Assembly (NCBI GenBank): GCA_032173965.1
Contig: CM063283.1
Coordinates: 112,477,108-112,541,107, forward strand
Length of the DNA stretch: 64,000 nucleotides
Reading direction: 5' to 3'
From: Sitta carolinensis
Lineage: Eukaryota; Chordata; Aves; Passeriformes; Sittidae
Numbering within the stretch: position 1 is the stretch's first letter; the number at the start of each line of letters is the position of its first letter. The position numbers and the translations under genes are program-made. Shown piece by piece: positions 40,284 to 55,845 of the stretch. The notes under the pieces are model-generated. The model made no database searches. It saw nothing but the letters and a program-made list of their open reading frames with translations, and had not been told where the DNA came from.

Positions 40284-40430
40284 TGCCCAGTTGCCCTCCA
40301 GGGAATGTGCAAGCCACTGCCACGTCCCCAGAGACCATCTCCATTTCCTGGTCAACGCTGGCAAAGGAAACCCTGAATGGGATCCTGCAGGGCTTCAGGG
40401 TTATCTACTGGGCCAACCTCTTGGATGGAG
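40284..40430 (+). CDS. DSCAM: DSCAM exon: first part of FN3 domain 3
   Basis: A 147-nt exon, phase 1 in and out, 48 full codons. Acceptor TTATTCCAG, donor GTGAGA. It begins with a split Val, then [37 protein letters not shown] with the conserved tryptophan, and [11 protein letters not shown]. An unusual cysteine appears in the linker (VPSCPP), where I recall human DSCAM having an aromatic residue at that position; this is from memory. The frame continues into the next exon with the split Glu of GELGE. Confidence 0.97.
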
Positions 40431-43787
<3,357 letters not shown>

Positions 43788-43887
43788 TGAAAGCATTTCC
43801 CATTCCCACTCCCAGGAAATGTTTGTTTGTCTCAGGCCAATATTGTACACAGGCAGAGATTGAAAACTCAGCCCTGGGGCCCCAGCC

Positions 43888-44345
43888 CAGGAGGAGCTGG
43901 AGCTGCTGGGAGAGCCCAGAGCAGGGAGCAGGAGGAGCAGAGGCTGGAGCAGCTGTGCTGGGAGGAAAGGCTGGCACAGCTGGGATTGTTCAGCTGCACA
44001 GGAGAAGCTTTGGGCTGAGCTCAGGGTGGCCTTGCAGGAACCCTGGAGAGAGACAATTCCCAAGGGCTGCAGGCACAGCACCCAGGGAATGGCTGCAAAC
44101 TGTTGGATGGCAGTGTTAGATTGGATCTTGGGTAGAAATTCTTCCCTGTGATGGTGCTGAAACACTGGAATAGGTTGCCCAGAGATTTTGTGGCTGCTCC
44201 TGGATCCCTGGCAGTGCCCCAGGCCAGGTTGGACACTGGGCTTGGAGCAGCCTGGGACAGTGGGAGGGGTCCCTGCCATGGCAGGGGCTGGAAGTGGATG
44301 ATGTTTAAGGTCCCTTCCAACCCAAACCATTCTGATATTCTATGA
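43888..44345 (+). mobile_element. CR1 LINE fragment, 3' end
   Basis: A sense CR1 only about 110 bases after the FN3-3 exon. It is closest to 5083-5541 (both start at AGGAGGAGCTGGAGCTGCTGG) and shares the 3' end CATTCTGATATTCTATGA with 36360-36740. The degenerate C-terminal frame is the best preserved in the window, with MVLKHWNRLPRDFV near 44148-44190, but the frame is interrupted. Confidence 0.93.
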
Positions 44346-44419
44346 AAATGTGGAAAGGAGGAGAGACTGTTCTGGAACTATCTTATATTACTTAGATCCT
44401 ACTAAGAATATTATTTCAG

Positions 44420-44474
44420 CATCTATCTAGCTATCTATCCTCCAAATACCTCTTCCCTCAAATCTATCTGTCTA

Positions 44475-44548
<74 letters not shown>

Positions 44549-44571
44549 CTCCAGATACCTCTTCCCTCAAA
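44420..44571. repeat. (TCTA)n/(TCTG)n microsatellite with duplicated flank
   Basis: A tract of TCTA and some TCTG units (44463-44547). A 32-base block reading CTATCTATCCTCCAAATACC then TCTTCCCTCAAA occurs before it (44431-44462) and, with one A-to-G change, after it (44540-44571). The array therefore looks like an expansion inside a local duplication. Confidence 0.92.
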
Positions 44572-45693
44572 AGCAAAATAAAGAACAAGAGCAAAAACAC
44601 CTTACCTTTGTTCCCAGACCAAAGCACGTAAAATTCAATTCCTCATGCTGAAAGTTTAAGAAACTTTTAATCATACACAGACACGTGAGAGTCCATAATC
44701 ACTTTACTGCAATTGTGACTATTATAATCACTTCAGGTCACCTCAGTAGGATGCTATGCACTGATCTATTTCTGAAGCACTAACATTCCAAATTCAGGGG
44801 AGGTTTTGTCCCTAACCTTTTTTAATGCCTTGAAAATGCTATGAGATGTACAAATATATTTTTGGATCCCCTAAATGCTTTTGAAAAACTGGATCAGGAA
44901 TTTTTGTGGTACAGATGAAAAAGCCCACAGTCCTTTCAATGAGGTTACTTGAATAATGTTTAATTTTTAAATTCTCCTATGAGTTATACAGTATGTTTTC
45001 AAGGAAATTAGTCAATGGATTTTCCTTATTTATCCACTTTATTGGTTACTTGTGAATATATGAATATATTTGCCAACTTTTTTTTTTATTTTTAATGAGA
45101 TTTACATAGTGACAAGCGAGCAGGTTCAGTAAATTAACTGACTTGATGAATTTTCAGTGCTTTTATTGCCAATAAAAAATTACGTGATGAAAATTAATTT
45201 TTTTCCAATTAAATATTAAGGGATTCATTCTAAAGTTTACATACATTGTAAGGTCACCTGGCCCCAGCTGTAGCTGTATCCAGGGGATGCAGTAAATGAA
45301 AATTGCTCAGCTCTAGGCTTGTGTGTCTCAAACACTCAATGATCTGATATCAGCCTAAAGTCCTTTAACAGTTACTTTGAAGCCCCCTGGTTCTGACTCA
45401 GATGCTCTTGGGACACCTAGTGCTTGGAAGTAAATGGATTTATTTCAATGAAAAACAATCTAAAACGTAAGAGAACTGTAAAACACGTTGCATTTTCAAG
45501 TTACTTTTTGCCAAGTAGATCCCAGCATAGCAAACCTTCCCTGAATTCTCTCTGAACTCAAAGGCTCTCAGCCCTGAGCCCTGGGGGTGGGATTTAAGCC
45601 ACCAGGAGCCAGGAGTAATGTCCCACACTGCTCCAGAGGTTTGGGGACAGGCTGCTCTTGGGGACATCTGGTTCATGTCAGAAGCCTGAAACA

Positions 45694-45993
45694 TTTCTTC
45701 ATCTCCTTCCTCTTCTGCTTCCTCTTCTGCTTCTGTTTCTGCTTCTTCTTCTGCTTCTGTTTCTTCTTCTTCTGCTCCTTTTGCTTCTGTTTCTGCTCCT
45801 TCTGCTTCCTCTTCTTCTTCTTCTTCTTCTGCTTCCTCCTCTTCTTCTGCTTCTGCTTTTTCTTTTGCTTCTGTTTCTGTTTCTTCTTCTTTTGCTTCTG
45901 CTTCTTCTTCTGTGCTTCTTCTGCTGCTGCTTCTTCTGCATCTGCTTCTTTTGCTTCTGCTTCTCCTCCTCCTCCTCCTCCTTCTTTTCCCCT
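45694..45993. repeat. 300-bp CTTCTG/CTTCTT-rich tract
   Basis: A run of CTTCTG, CTTCTT, TTTCTG and CCTCCT words with almost no A on the + strand. The reverse strand reads as Glu/Ala/Lys/Gln-rich long open frames, including one of 231 codons (45440-46135). These are explained by the repeat and are not a gene. Confidence 0.95.
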
Positions 45994-47216
45994 TAGCCCA
46001 TCTCTTCCCGATTTGCTCATCGCAGTTCTTGGTGGCTCTTTTGCTGCCTCCATCTCTGGGATCAGACAGGCCCTGATGAGGGGAGCACATTGCCTCAGAC
46101 TGTGTTTGGCAGCTGTGCCAAGGCTCATCTCTCACCTTTAATCCTCCTGGCTGCCCAGCAATAACTCTCCCTGAGGCAGCCTAGCTAACCTTCCCAGAGA
46201 TTTTCTGATGCCTCACACTGGTTCCATTCATTAAATCTTTTGTCCAGAAAATTAAATGGAAACGTGTTCCAGAAAATACAATGATTTCAGCTTCACAACT
46301 TTTTATTAAGGGCATGAAAGGTTTTGAATGGAATATACAGAGACCCAAAGTTAAGCCTAAGCCAAACCTAAAATCCTGGATTTAAACACCCTGAAGGGTG
46401 TGGAAGTTAAAGAGGAAAAGAGCATTCACATTGCCAAACTCCATGCACCAAAGAGGTGCCTTGTTCCTCAGAAAAAGGGACATTTCTGCTGTCATTTTCT
46501 AAGGAAAAATGCTTTGTAGAGGATTATTCAGTAGGGCTAATTCCAGTGCACCTAAGAGATCCTGCCCTGAAGTGAGTTTAAGCATTTCCTTGGCATGAGA
46601 AATAAATTAATTGGGATCTTAACAGAGCTTAGAACTGGAAGCCTTCTATCTCTGCTCCCAGACTTTCTCTGGCTAAAATTATGACACAAGATATTCCACT
46701 CCCCTCTAATAAAATCTGGAAATCTGGTGTATTTTTAATGACTGCCAAGCCCTCCACATCATTATTGCTATGAGGCCATATCACATCATTAATTCCTTTC
46801 TCTTTTTATATATATATTTTTTTCTTTTTTTTTTCTTTTTTTACATGAGAGGAAACTTTTCTTTGTAAAAATCAATGGTGCAGCATTTTCCACTGCTGCT
46901 GGAAAAGCCAGTTGGGGCCTCCTGTGACTTCTCTGTTGGTGTTCAGCTAAAGACATCAACCCAAAATTTCTTCAGCAGGCTTGAAATCTCTAATGGGGCA
47001 AAATAAGGGAAACCCAGCAAGTGAATCCTGGATGGAATATGTTGATGCTTTGATTTCTTGTAATGTTTGATACTGATTTTAAACACCAGAGGTCAGACAC
47101 TGCTGCTGATCAGCAAAGGAAATGGGAACAACTCAAGCAAAAAATAGGAAATGAGCTTTCAAGAAATGAGCTTTTTTTAAAGGTGATCACATTTATGGGT
47201 TTTATCTGGCTTTCCT

Positions 47217-47231
47217 CCCCCCCCCCCCCCC
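47217..47231. repeat. C15 homopolymer
   Basis: Fifteen consecutive C on the + strand, followed by TTTTCTG. Same length as the G15 run at 16660-16674. Confidence 0.95.
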
Positions 47232-49879
47232 TTTTCTGAAAGCTGACTTCAGAAAAAGATGCTGCTCCCTCGGACTTCCTCCTGGTAGAAAAATAAGCCA
47301 AGAAGAAATGTCCAGTTTTAAAAAATTCATTCTGGTTTTGTCCCTTACTTTTTCCACTTTACAGTTTCTTATAAGCTGCTCATCCTCTTCACCTGGAGAC
47401 TTGATTTAATAAACCATTAAAAATTAAAGCAGCTATTCCAGTTCTTTTCCCTGCTGCGATCCAAATGCAGTTTGAAACCTTCTCCATTTCGTAGCAAGAG
47501 GGAGCGTGTGTGACAAATTCCCTCTCTGCTCCTGTGCTGCAAATGCAATGAGACAAAACTACGGTGGAAACAAGGAATTTGCTGCCTGAACAAGCCTGAG
47601 ACATGACACAGCACCTCGGCTGGCAGCAGTGCCCTGACCTTGGGCTGACCATGGGAGGACACAGACCCAGAGCCCCCATCCCAGGAAAGCTTCCTGTAGC
47701 TGGGAATTTGGTCTGGGTATGTCAGAGGTGACACCTGGGCTGGCTGGGACACAGGAGGATGCACATCTCTCTCTTGGTTTTTTGGTTTTGCTTTCGGTTT
47801 TTTCTTTTGGGTATTTTTTGGGTTTTTTTTTTTTTTGTTTGTTTGTTCTTTTTTTGAGAAAATGCATTGCTGTGCACAGCGAGCTGTTTCTGTGTGCCAC
47901 AGAAAGCTTTGCAGCAGTGCTGTGCTTCTTCCAGCTCTCTGGAATTCAGAGCCAGGCAAAAGCTGCAGCAGGAAGGAAAGGAAAACAGCAGCAAATCTCT
48001 CTGTCAGCCCCACTGTGTCTGAATGCAGAGAGATTTTCCTCCTCTCCTTCCTCTCCCTGGACACCAAGCTACCTGACCCTTGGTGTGAGAGGCACAGACA
48101 GCATCTGGCAAGCTTTCCACTTATCCTAAAATGATTAAGCAGAAATCCAGTCAGGTGCATGTTCAGTACTCCTTGGAGCAGAGCTCTGCTTGGGCTTGCT
48201 CAGCTGAGGAGGCTCAGTGAGGAAAAATTGCCCTTGATGACACCTCAACGCACTTTTTTTTTCCCAGTGGAAGAGAACTCCAATTTTATCTTTTTCACTA
48301 AAGGCACAGAATAGTAAATTTCCCCTGGGGAAACTGGCAGGGTTTGATAGAAATGGTGCACTTAATATGAGGCCAGTTCAGAGTAAATTCAAGTGTGGAT
48401 GTGTTTTGGCTGGCACAGATCTACATTGTAGGTGGGATATCTACATGAACAAACAAGCAGCAGTCAGGAGTTGAGTTTATTTTGTTTTTTCTAAGTGCAA
48501 CCAGCAATGGAATGGAAACCATATTGTGCAGAATTAAAACCCTGTTGCACAACAAGGCTCAGATTTCTGATTTATTTGCGATATCACTCTTAAATGCATG
48601 ACAGTCTGTGCATTTGCCTCCCTGCTGCTCAGTACTGTGGAGAAAAATGGTGATAATCTCTCTGGTTATGAAAAGGAGAATGAGAAAGTTCCTGGAGCTC
48701 CTCCCCATTATCTGGCACATCTAAATGCTGTTTCCCAGCCCTGTCGTATCAGGATAATTGCCTGCTCTGCTTTAGCATTTCACTTGCACTGTCAGGAATA
48801 CAAAGTGTTCTCCTCCACATGAAAGCAGGATGCTATTTCCGTGTCTTTCAAAGCCTTGCTAGCTGGAGAATGAGGCCATCTTTGATCTCAAATTTGCCAC
48901 ATCTGCTCCCTGGAAGGCTGCAGAGTTGTTTAGAAGCAGTCCCCAGCTTCTCTGTGCTCATCCCAGGTTGTCCTCTGGCTTCTCACCATAGTTTTACCCC
49001 CTGGTGACCATGAGAAAAGACAAAAAGGATCTATGGCACTGTGCAAATTCAGTTTGTGTTTCTGGGAGCTGTGGGAGTCAGTGTGCTAAATAAAGGTCCA
49101 GGGAGAATTCAAGAAGACAGTTTGGGTCTCCTAATGCTGCTGGCTTATAATGACTGTAGCCAGAAAGGTTGGGGATGCAATGGCAATGAGGGAAAATACC
49201 TGAAGTTTGCTTTGCAAGGCTCAGGATTTTCTTCTCCAGGACAAGGCAGGCACCACATTCCCCAATTACAACTTCTTCAGGTGCCCAAGGAACCCAGTTG
49301 AGTAAGAAATGCTTCAATTCATGCTGAGATAACTCATATGAGGTCCTGGGGATGAGTTTGACCAATGACTTTACCCTCTGGACAGAGGACAGTGGGGATC
49401 TGTGAAGCCCCAGATGAGATTCTGCAGGATTCTTGATAGAGGAATGTAAACACTTCCACACACACAATGGGCTGACAAAGGAGCTTTCATGTGCACAACC
49501 CAGCAGTGCAGCAAAAAGAGGAGTAACAAATGAGCATTCAGGATGATTTTTGCAACAATGCAAAAACTACTGATTCCAACCCAGCAACGTGGAGTGGTCC
49601 TTGGGTTGAAAATTTCACTATATGGCTTCCTGACTTTCTTTCTGGCCCCTCTTTCTGCTGATTTCACACCAGAAAGCAACACAGCAATGACAAGGAATGT
49701 TTCCCACATAGGCCCAATGACTGGAAAATGCCAGATGAATTCTGAGTTAATCCCTCAACAGCCGACAGCCATGACCAATTACCATCAGAACCTGTCCCTA
49801 TAGATCACACCCTAATTTAACAATAAATTGCATTAACCTCATCCATCTATTTGCAGTGATTTCCAGAAAACGTTGCTAT

Positions 49880-50200
49880 CCATGAAGGAATCCTCCTGTG
49901 GGTTAGGTAATTACCCTGGAGAGCCAGCTTTCACTCCTCAGCAGCAGGAGCAAATAGCATTTCTAATGAGCTGGGTATAAATAACAAGTTGGATGCTGTC
50001 AAGCATCAATATTTACTCTGCATTGGATAGGGCTGCTAACTGAATTAGCCCCTTTGCGGCGAGGGGCTGGGTTTGCATGCAATTATCCTCATGACGTTCT
50101 CACTTGATGTTTAATTAGCTCTCTCAGCACACTATAAATAGAAAATGCACATCCAGAGACGTTGCACTGAGTGGTGCCTGGCAGTTTTCTCACATCTTGC
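49880..50200. promoter_or_regulatory. DSCAM: Candidate intronic regulatory block
   Basis: Unique sequence, richer in recognisable binding-site words than its surroundings: GATGCT/AGCATC inverted pair (about 49993-50008), TTTGCATGCAATTA (POU/homeodomain-like), ATGACGTT (CRE-like), TTTAATTAG (homeodomain-like) and CTATAAATAG (50132-50141), a full match to the MEF2 consensus. Conservation cannot be tested here, so this is a hypothesis only. Confidence 0.3.
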
Positions 50201-51404
50201 AGGACCACCTATGCAGATATAAAATTGAGGGTCTCCTCACATTGTTTTTTACACAAAAGATGAGCTAATTTAGATCCCAGGCTGGCTGTCTTCTCTTTAT
50301 GGGCAAAGGTATGTAGTAGCATAATATCTGCTTGCTTAATTGAGGTGGAACAAAGATTCAGAATTTATCTGCAAATATCAGCTTGCTGGACAAGGGATTT
50401 AGAACCTCTAGTGCACAATAACTGTTTTCTGTGAAAGTAAAGAAAGCTGATCAAGTATTGCAATGGTAATTGCACTAGAAATTTTAACATTTTTGTAGCA
50501 TTCCTTGAAATCAGACAAAAATATCAGATTTCTCACAAAGCAGTAGTTCTGTAGAGAACAAAGTCCAGGAAACTGTTTCATTTCATCTTTAATAACCTAC
50601 AAAGCAATAATCAATACAACATACCTATTTTAATAATTTGACATATTGACCACAAGCAGTGCTAAAATATCTTTCAAATTACTTATTTTCACAGTTTTTA
50701 AAATGTGTTTTCAAATATTCTGACACCAGGTGTGTTTTTCAGGATATTTTAAACCCATTTATTCTGATGTTAAATGTAGTCCTTGTTTTATTTAAGTACA
50801 AGCTTGTGTGTAATGTGATATTCCAGCATGCAAGAAAAAAAAAAATCTAGCAATTTTGCACATTAGTGAAAGAGTGTTTCTGTAATGTGTGTTTGAAAAA
50901 ACCAGCATATGCTCATGAAATCAAAACTTTTCCCAAAATGCAAGGCTGCAAAGGGATGCAGTTAAGATTACACAGCAAGATTTTAACGTTTCCGAGCTGA
51001 AGCTTTCTCCGCGTGGTTTTAGACAGGAGGTTTGGGGTGTTGTAGCTCTTTCTCTGTGGTAATTTTGATGGTTTATATAGAAAGCTGGTGTAATTAGAGA
51101 AAGAGATGTACTGCAGTGCCAGAGAGAGGTCTGAGCTGGCGAGGGCCAAGGACTCTGTGTCTGCTCACACCTCGTGGCACTGGCTGGCCATGGGTCACAT
51201 CAGTGCAAACTGCTCATTGGCACCCACTCAATACATTCACAGCTCTACTCTGGATGCCCATTAAACTGTTCACATGGTGTTATTTGTAACACTTTGGCCT
51301 GGGTTGTGTGTTCAAAGCTGGCCATTTACAATAATGTGTTGTTTGGCAGTTTCTGTGACCACGGACAAGATATTTTCATGTGTGCATTTGGGTGAAAAGG
51401 GGAA

Positions 51405-51640
51405 ATTTAGGTCGGATCTAGGGAAGAAGTTCTTTAATGTGAGGGTGGTGAGGCCCTGACACGGGTTTCTCAGTGGCTGCCCCATCCCTGGAAGTGTCCA
51501 AGGCCAGCATGGATGGAGCTCTGAGCAGCCTGGTCTGGTGCAAGGCGTCTCTACCCACAGCAGGGGTTTTGAAGATTTTATTCAGTTTGGTTGCCTCCCA
51601 ACCCAAACAATTATTGGTTTCATTCTATGATTTTATGCAG
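51405..51640 (+). mobile_element. CR1 LINE fragment, 3' end
   Basis: A sense CR1 ending about 240 bases before the FN3-4 exon. The peptide remnant GKKFFNVRVVRP, then SLEVSKASMDGALS, and the tail CCCAACCCAAACAATTATTG plus TTCTATGATTTTATG identify it. Related to the 3045-3340 copy. Frame broken. Confidence 0.88.
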
Positions 51641-51726
51641 GCTGGAGGGGATACTTCACAAACATTTAACCATCAGTGGCAGGTTCTGCTTTGGGACCCT
51701 CTGGAGAAGAGTTTCTCCCATATTAA

Positions 51727-52068
<342 letters not shown>

Positions 52069-52799
52069 TGATCTTCTCCCTGCTTCTCCCTCTCCTGCCC
52101 TTTGCTCACCCTGAGCAAGGCCAAAGGAAAATCCTGGAGCTGAGAGCTGTTATCGGTTTATTCACCTATCAAATTTTTGCTTAAAACCTATTGAACAGCA
52201 TTAGCTCACAAGTAATTTCAAAATATACAGTTGGAGTATTTTTCAAGGTTTGGTTAGTTTAGAATGTAACAAGTTGCATTTGCCAGGACTGGCTGCATGA
52301 CACATGCATCATGTATTTATTTACCTGCTTTCATCGAAGTTCCTGCCTTTTTGGTTTGAGTATTCATGTGTGAAGGAATGTAATGACTTATAAACAAACA
52401 TATTTGCTTGTGAATAGGCTTATTTATGCCTGGAGTATTTTCCCACTCTAGCTCTATGTGCTTTTATTTGCTAAGAAAGTGACAGGAGGAAATTTGAATT
52501 GAGTATCAGGTTATCTTCCTCCCTTTCTGAATCACAAAGAAACTCAGCAATCTTTATACACAAGGGCCAATTGCTCTCTCTAAATACCCATGCGTATTTA
52601 TTTTCATGTGGATTGAAAAGAATACTTATTTATTTTATACCTGAGGTTTGGATTTAGGTTTTATCCAAGGTTTGGATTTCAGTTTTAAGCAGGACTTCCC
52701 ACCAAAGGTAAAAAAATGCAAGCTTGGTTTAATAGGCAAGGAAAATATTGCTCCAGAAATTTCCAAAAGTGCTTCAGGCATGTGGAAGTTTCCCTGCCC

Positions 52800-52872
52800 C
52801 TAAGTCAGAGGGTTGAAACAAGGTGGTCTTTTAGATCCCTTCTAACCGAAACCATTGTGTGATTCTCTGATT
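52800..52872 (+). mobile_element. CR1 LINE 3'-tail remnant
   Basis: Sense CR1 end: AGATCCCTTCTAACCGAAACC followed by ATTGTGTGATTCTCTGAT. Only the last ~70 bases remain. Confidence 0.8.
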
Positions 52873-53511
52873 TATATTTCGGGATTACTGTCTGCTAAGT
52901 CAAATTATGATTAAAAAATAATTATAGCAAGCCAAACCATCTTTAGCACACTTTTAAATGTAAAGTAGCTGGAGATTTTCCTTCACAGTTCCTTCATTTC
53001 TATAGCACTCAGTGGGTTAAAGAGGTCAGAGTTTAGAGGACAGCTCTGAGTGGGATCAGGCACTTCTCTGGGGGCTTGGAGAGAACACCAGATGGTGCTG
53101 CTGCCTTCTGCAGACACTTTCCATGCACAAAGCTGCAGTGCATCTTCCTGGGGCTTTGCTTGCAACATTTGTTCCTGTATTTACATCCCCAAGAAAATGA
53201 ACATCCTCAGCTAAATATATTCTCCACCATGTGAGTCTCTCACATACAAAACTTCCCATTTTGTGGTTACCTGTTGGAGCATCTCAGAGATGGACAATGA
53301 CAGGAACAGTCAGTTTTTTTGGTTTTTTGGGGTTTTTTTGCTGCTCTTTGCCTGAACAGGATCTTACTGCTGTATTTTCGTGGTGTTCATGATGCAGGGG
53401 TGTGTATGAACCATCATGGAGCCATACCTTAGCCCCAGTTAAAGGCACCTGGAGGTGTTTGTGCTTTTTATTAATTGCTGATGTGTACATGGACAGTCCT
53501 GAAAGGTGCCC

Positions 53512-53573
53512 CTACCCCCAGGACAAGTGATCTTTAATGTCCCTTCCAGCCCAAACCATTCTGCCATTCCATG
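53512..53573 (+). mobile_element. CR1 LINE 3'-tail remnant
   Basis: Sense CR1 end: TGATCTTTAATGTCCCTTCC then AGCCCAAACCATTCTGCCATTCCATGA. Short tail only. Confidence 0.8.
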
Positions 53574-55674
53574 ACCCTGCTGTTACCTTCATGCAGGTGT
53601 GTGTACATATAAATATATATATGCACACAGAGATATATGTATAAATATGGTCAACATGCATCTGTGAGTCCCTGTTCCAGGTTTCTGCAGATCAGCAGGA
53701 GCTGGGGCTTGCAGAAATCTGTATCAGCCCTGTGTGCTGAGTGAGGCAGGGATCACACTGGGGGGCTCAGTTTCCAAAAGCCAAGTTTGGCATTTTTAAA
53801 CAAATGCAAGCCCTCAGGACATATTTAATATAGGACACACTCCCTCAGCTTTATTTCTAACAAAATGCTTTTTATCTTTTATTCTGAAATGGATTGTGAG
53901 CTGAAAAGCTGTTTTATTCAGGGCTGCTTTGCAGTGAAACAAGCCTGCTGCAGAGCTGCTCAAATGCCAGCACTGCTGTGCAGATACACTTAATATATCC
54001 AGGGAAGTTCTTGTTTGATTCACTGCTGGCAGAGACAAGTAGCTGACAGAGGGAGAGGTCTTAAATTAGGGTGAGGAGGAGAATAAATAAAAGACCTGTG
54101 TCTTTATCATCTCTCTGCCACCATAAGTAGCAAGTGCTGTAGCTGCAGGTATGGAGCCCTAAAAACTTCATCCATCAGACGCAGCCCTGGCTGCAAAATA
54201 ACTTTGCTGAAAGTCTGCCATTCAAGCAGAAAGGCAAACTCAGTTTTCAGGCATCAGGGAGAAGAAAGAGAAAAGGACAGGGAGAAAAGTAAATTGATGG
54301 GGAGGCTGCATTCTTTGCAGATTGTATTTTATTGCTGAGAAAAAGTCAACACAATAGACTTTAGACAGGTTAACAGCAGTCCTTTACACAAGAACATTGC
54401 TTTGGTGTTTAAGTCACCAACAGGAAAAATAATTAACTCTGCTGGTCGTATTGTGCCTATTTTTATTACAAACATAACACTTATACAACCCTGACTTATT
54501 ATAAAGTGAAGATTTGCTGCCTCTTGCACTGTTCAGTTTGCTTTGCAAAGGCAGAAGCTTTTAAAACTTCTGCTGCCTCTGTATAGAACTAAAGGCATTT
54601 CCTCTTTTAATATTTTGAGCCCTAAGGACAGTATTTGCCTGGGATGTTTCAAACCACAAATATGATTAATGTGTGAAAAATGGAAAAGATTCTCCACTGC
54701 AGTCTATTCTCTGGCCAAGATAAAGGGCAAGCAAGGATCCAATTTCACACTGTTTAATTGTTGTGTCTATAGTATTCTACAGGCATAATTAGGCAAAACT
54801 TTCTCTTTTTTATTCTGAAAATGTAGGAAAAAAATACAGAAATATGAAACTTCACGGATCCTTCAAATATAAGAGCAGAATAGGCCAGAATTTAAGTTAG
54901 AAAAATCATCCTTTGTGCTATCTCATAGCCTATATTCTTGCTTCTCCCCACTTCCTACCACATGCATGTCCAACTTTTTGTAGGATCTGGCTTCTCAAGA
55001 CCACCTGTAATGGTCCCATGGTGGTCAGATTCCTTCCAAGGGTGTTTTAATCCCCATTGCACTGGCAGGATGCTCATGGCACTCATCCTGCCCGGGTCTC
55101 AGGGAAGTGCTGCCACTGCTGTCCCATCCTGGCAGGGGATTTCCCCCGTGGTTCCACACACATGGAACACAGTTTGAATCCTAGCACAGAAATTGGGCTG
55201 GTTCAGTTCCTCAGGAGGCTGCTCCAGCACTTCCTGCCTTGGGCTGGAGATGTGCATTGCCAGGGATTTTCAAAGTGCAACAGAAAAGGAGATTTGGGGT
55301 GGGGTTCTGAAGAGAAAAGAACAAAAAAAGCCCAAAAACCCTCCCAAAAATCAACCACCCACTTCTTGTTGCATTCAGGTCAGTACAATGCTTAAGGAAG
55401 AACCAATGGGATTAGATTAAATAAAATTTAGATGTCAAAAAGTGCCTGGAGAAGGTCATTGTGACACACAGAGTAGACAGCCTGGGAAACTTCGATATCA
55501 GGTAAAAAGCATCTTCTAAAGAAGCAGGGGAGTGCTGAGGATGGGAGAAGGAAGGGTAAGGATCAGGATTTCTTGATATAGGAAGGGATGAGAAAGTGCC
55601 TATGCACAAGGACAAGGGAATCTTTGATATGGGAAATCTGATCAGCTGGGGGAAAAAATTACCATGAGATTCCA

Positions 55675-55845
55675 TGAGGTCAAATATTGAAGCTGGGGCC
55701 CAGACTGTGGGATCTCCACGCATGGAAATCTTCAAGAGTTCACTCAACAGTGAATCTTGATGCAATTAAACTTACTTTGAGGAGGGGTTTGGACTGGGTG
55801 CCCTCCAGAGGCACCTTCCAACCTCAATTCTATTATTGCATGGCA
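55675..55845 (+). mobile_element. CR1 LINE 3'-end fragment
   Basis: A sense, diverged CR1 end: GTGGGATCTCCACGCATGGA, AATCTTCAAGAG, then TTTGGACTGGGTGCCCTCCAGAGG (split by small changes) and CACCTTCCAACCTCAATTCT. Matches the GGACTGGATGACCTCCAGAGGTCCCTTCCAACCT type of CR1 tail. Confidence 0.85.

Noticed and set aside
45440..46135. 231-codon Glu/Ala/Lys-rich frame on the - strand
   Set aside because: Produced by the CTTCTG-rich tract; other frames through the same tract are open as well, as expected for low-complexity DNA.
47417..48160. 247-codon open frame on the - strand
   Set aside because: It has no recognisable domain, and includes a Lys/Asn/Pro-rich stretch that comes from a T-rich run on the + strand. 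No splice or promoter support is visible. Probably a chance long frame.
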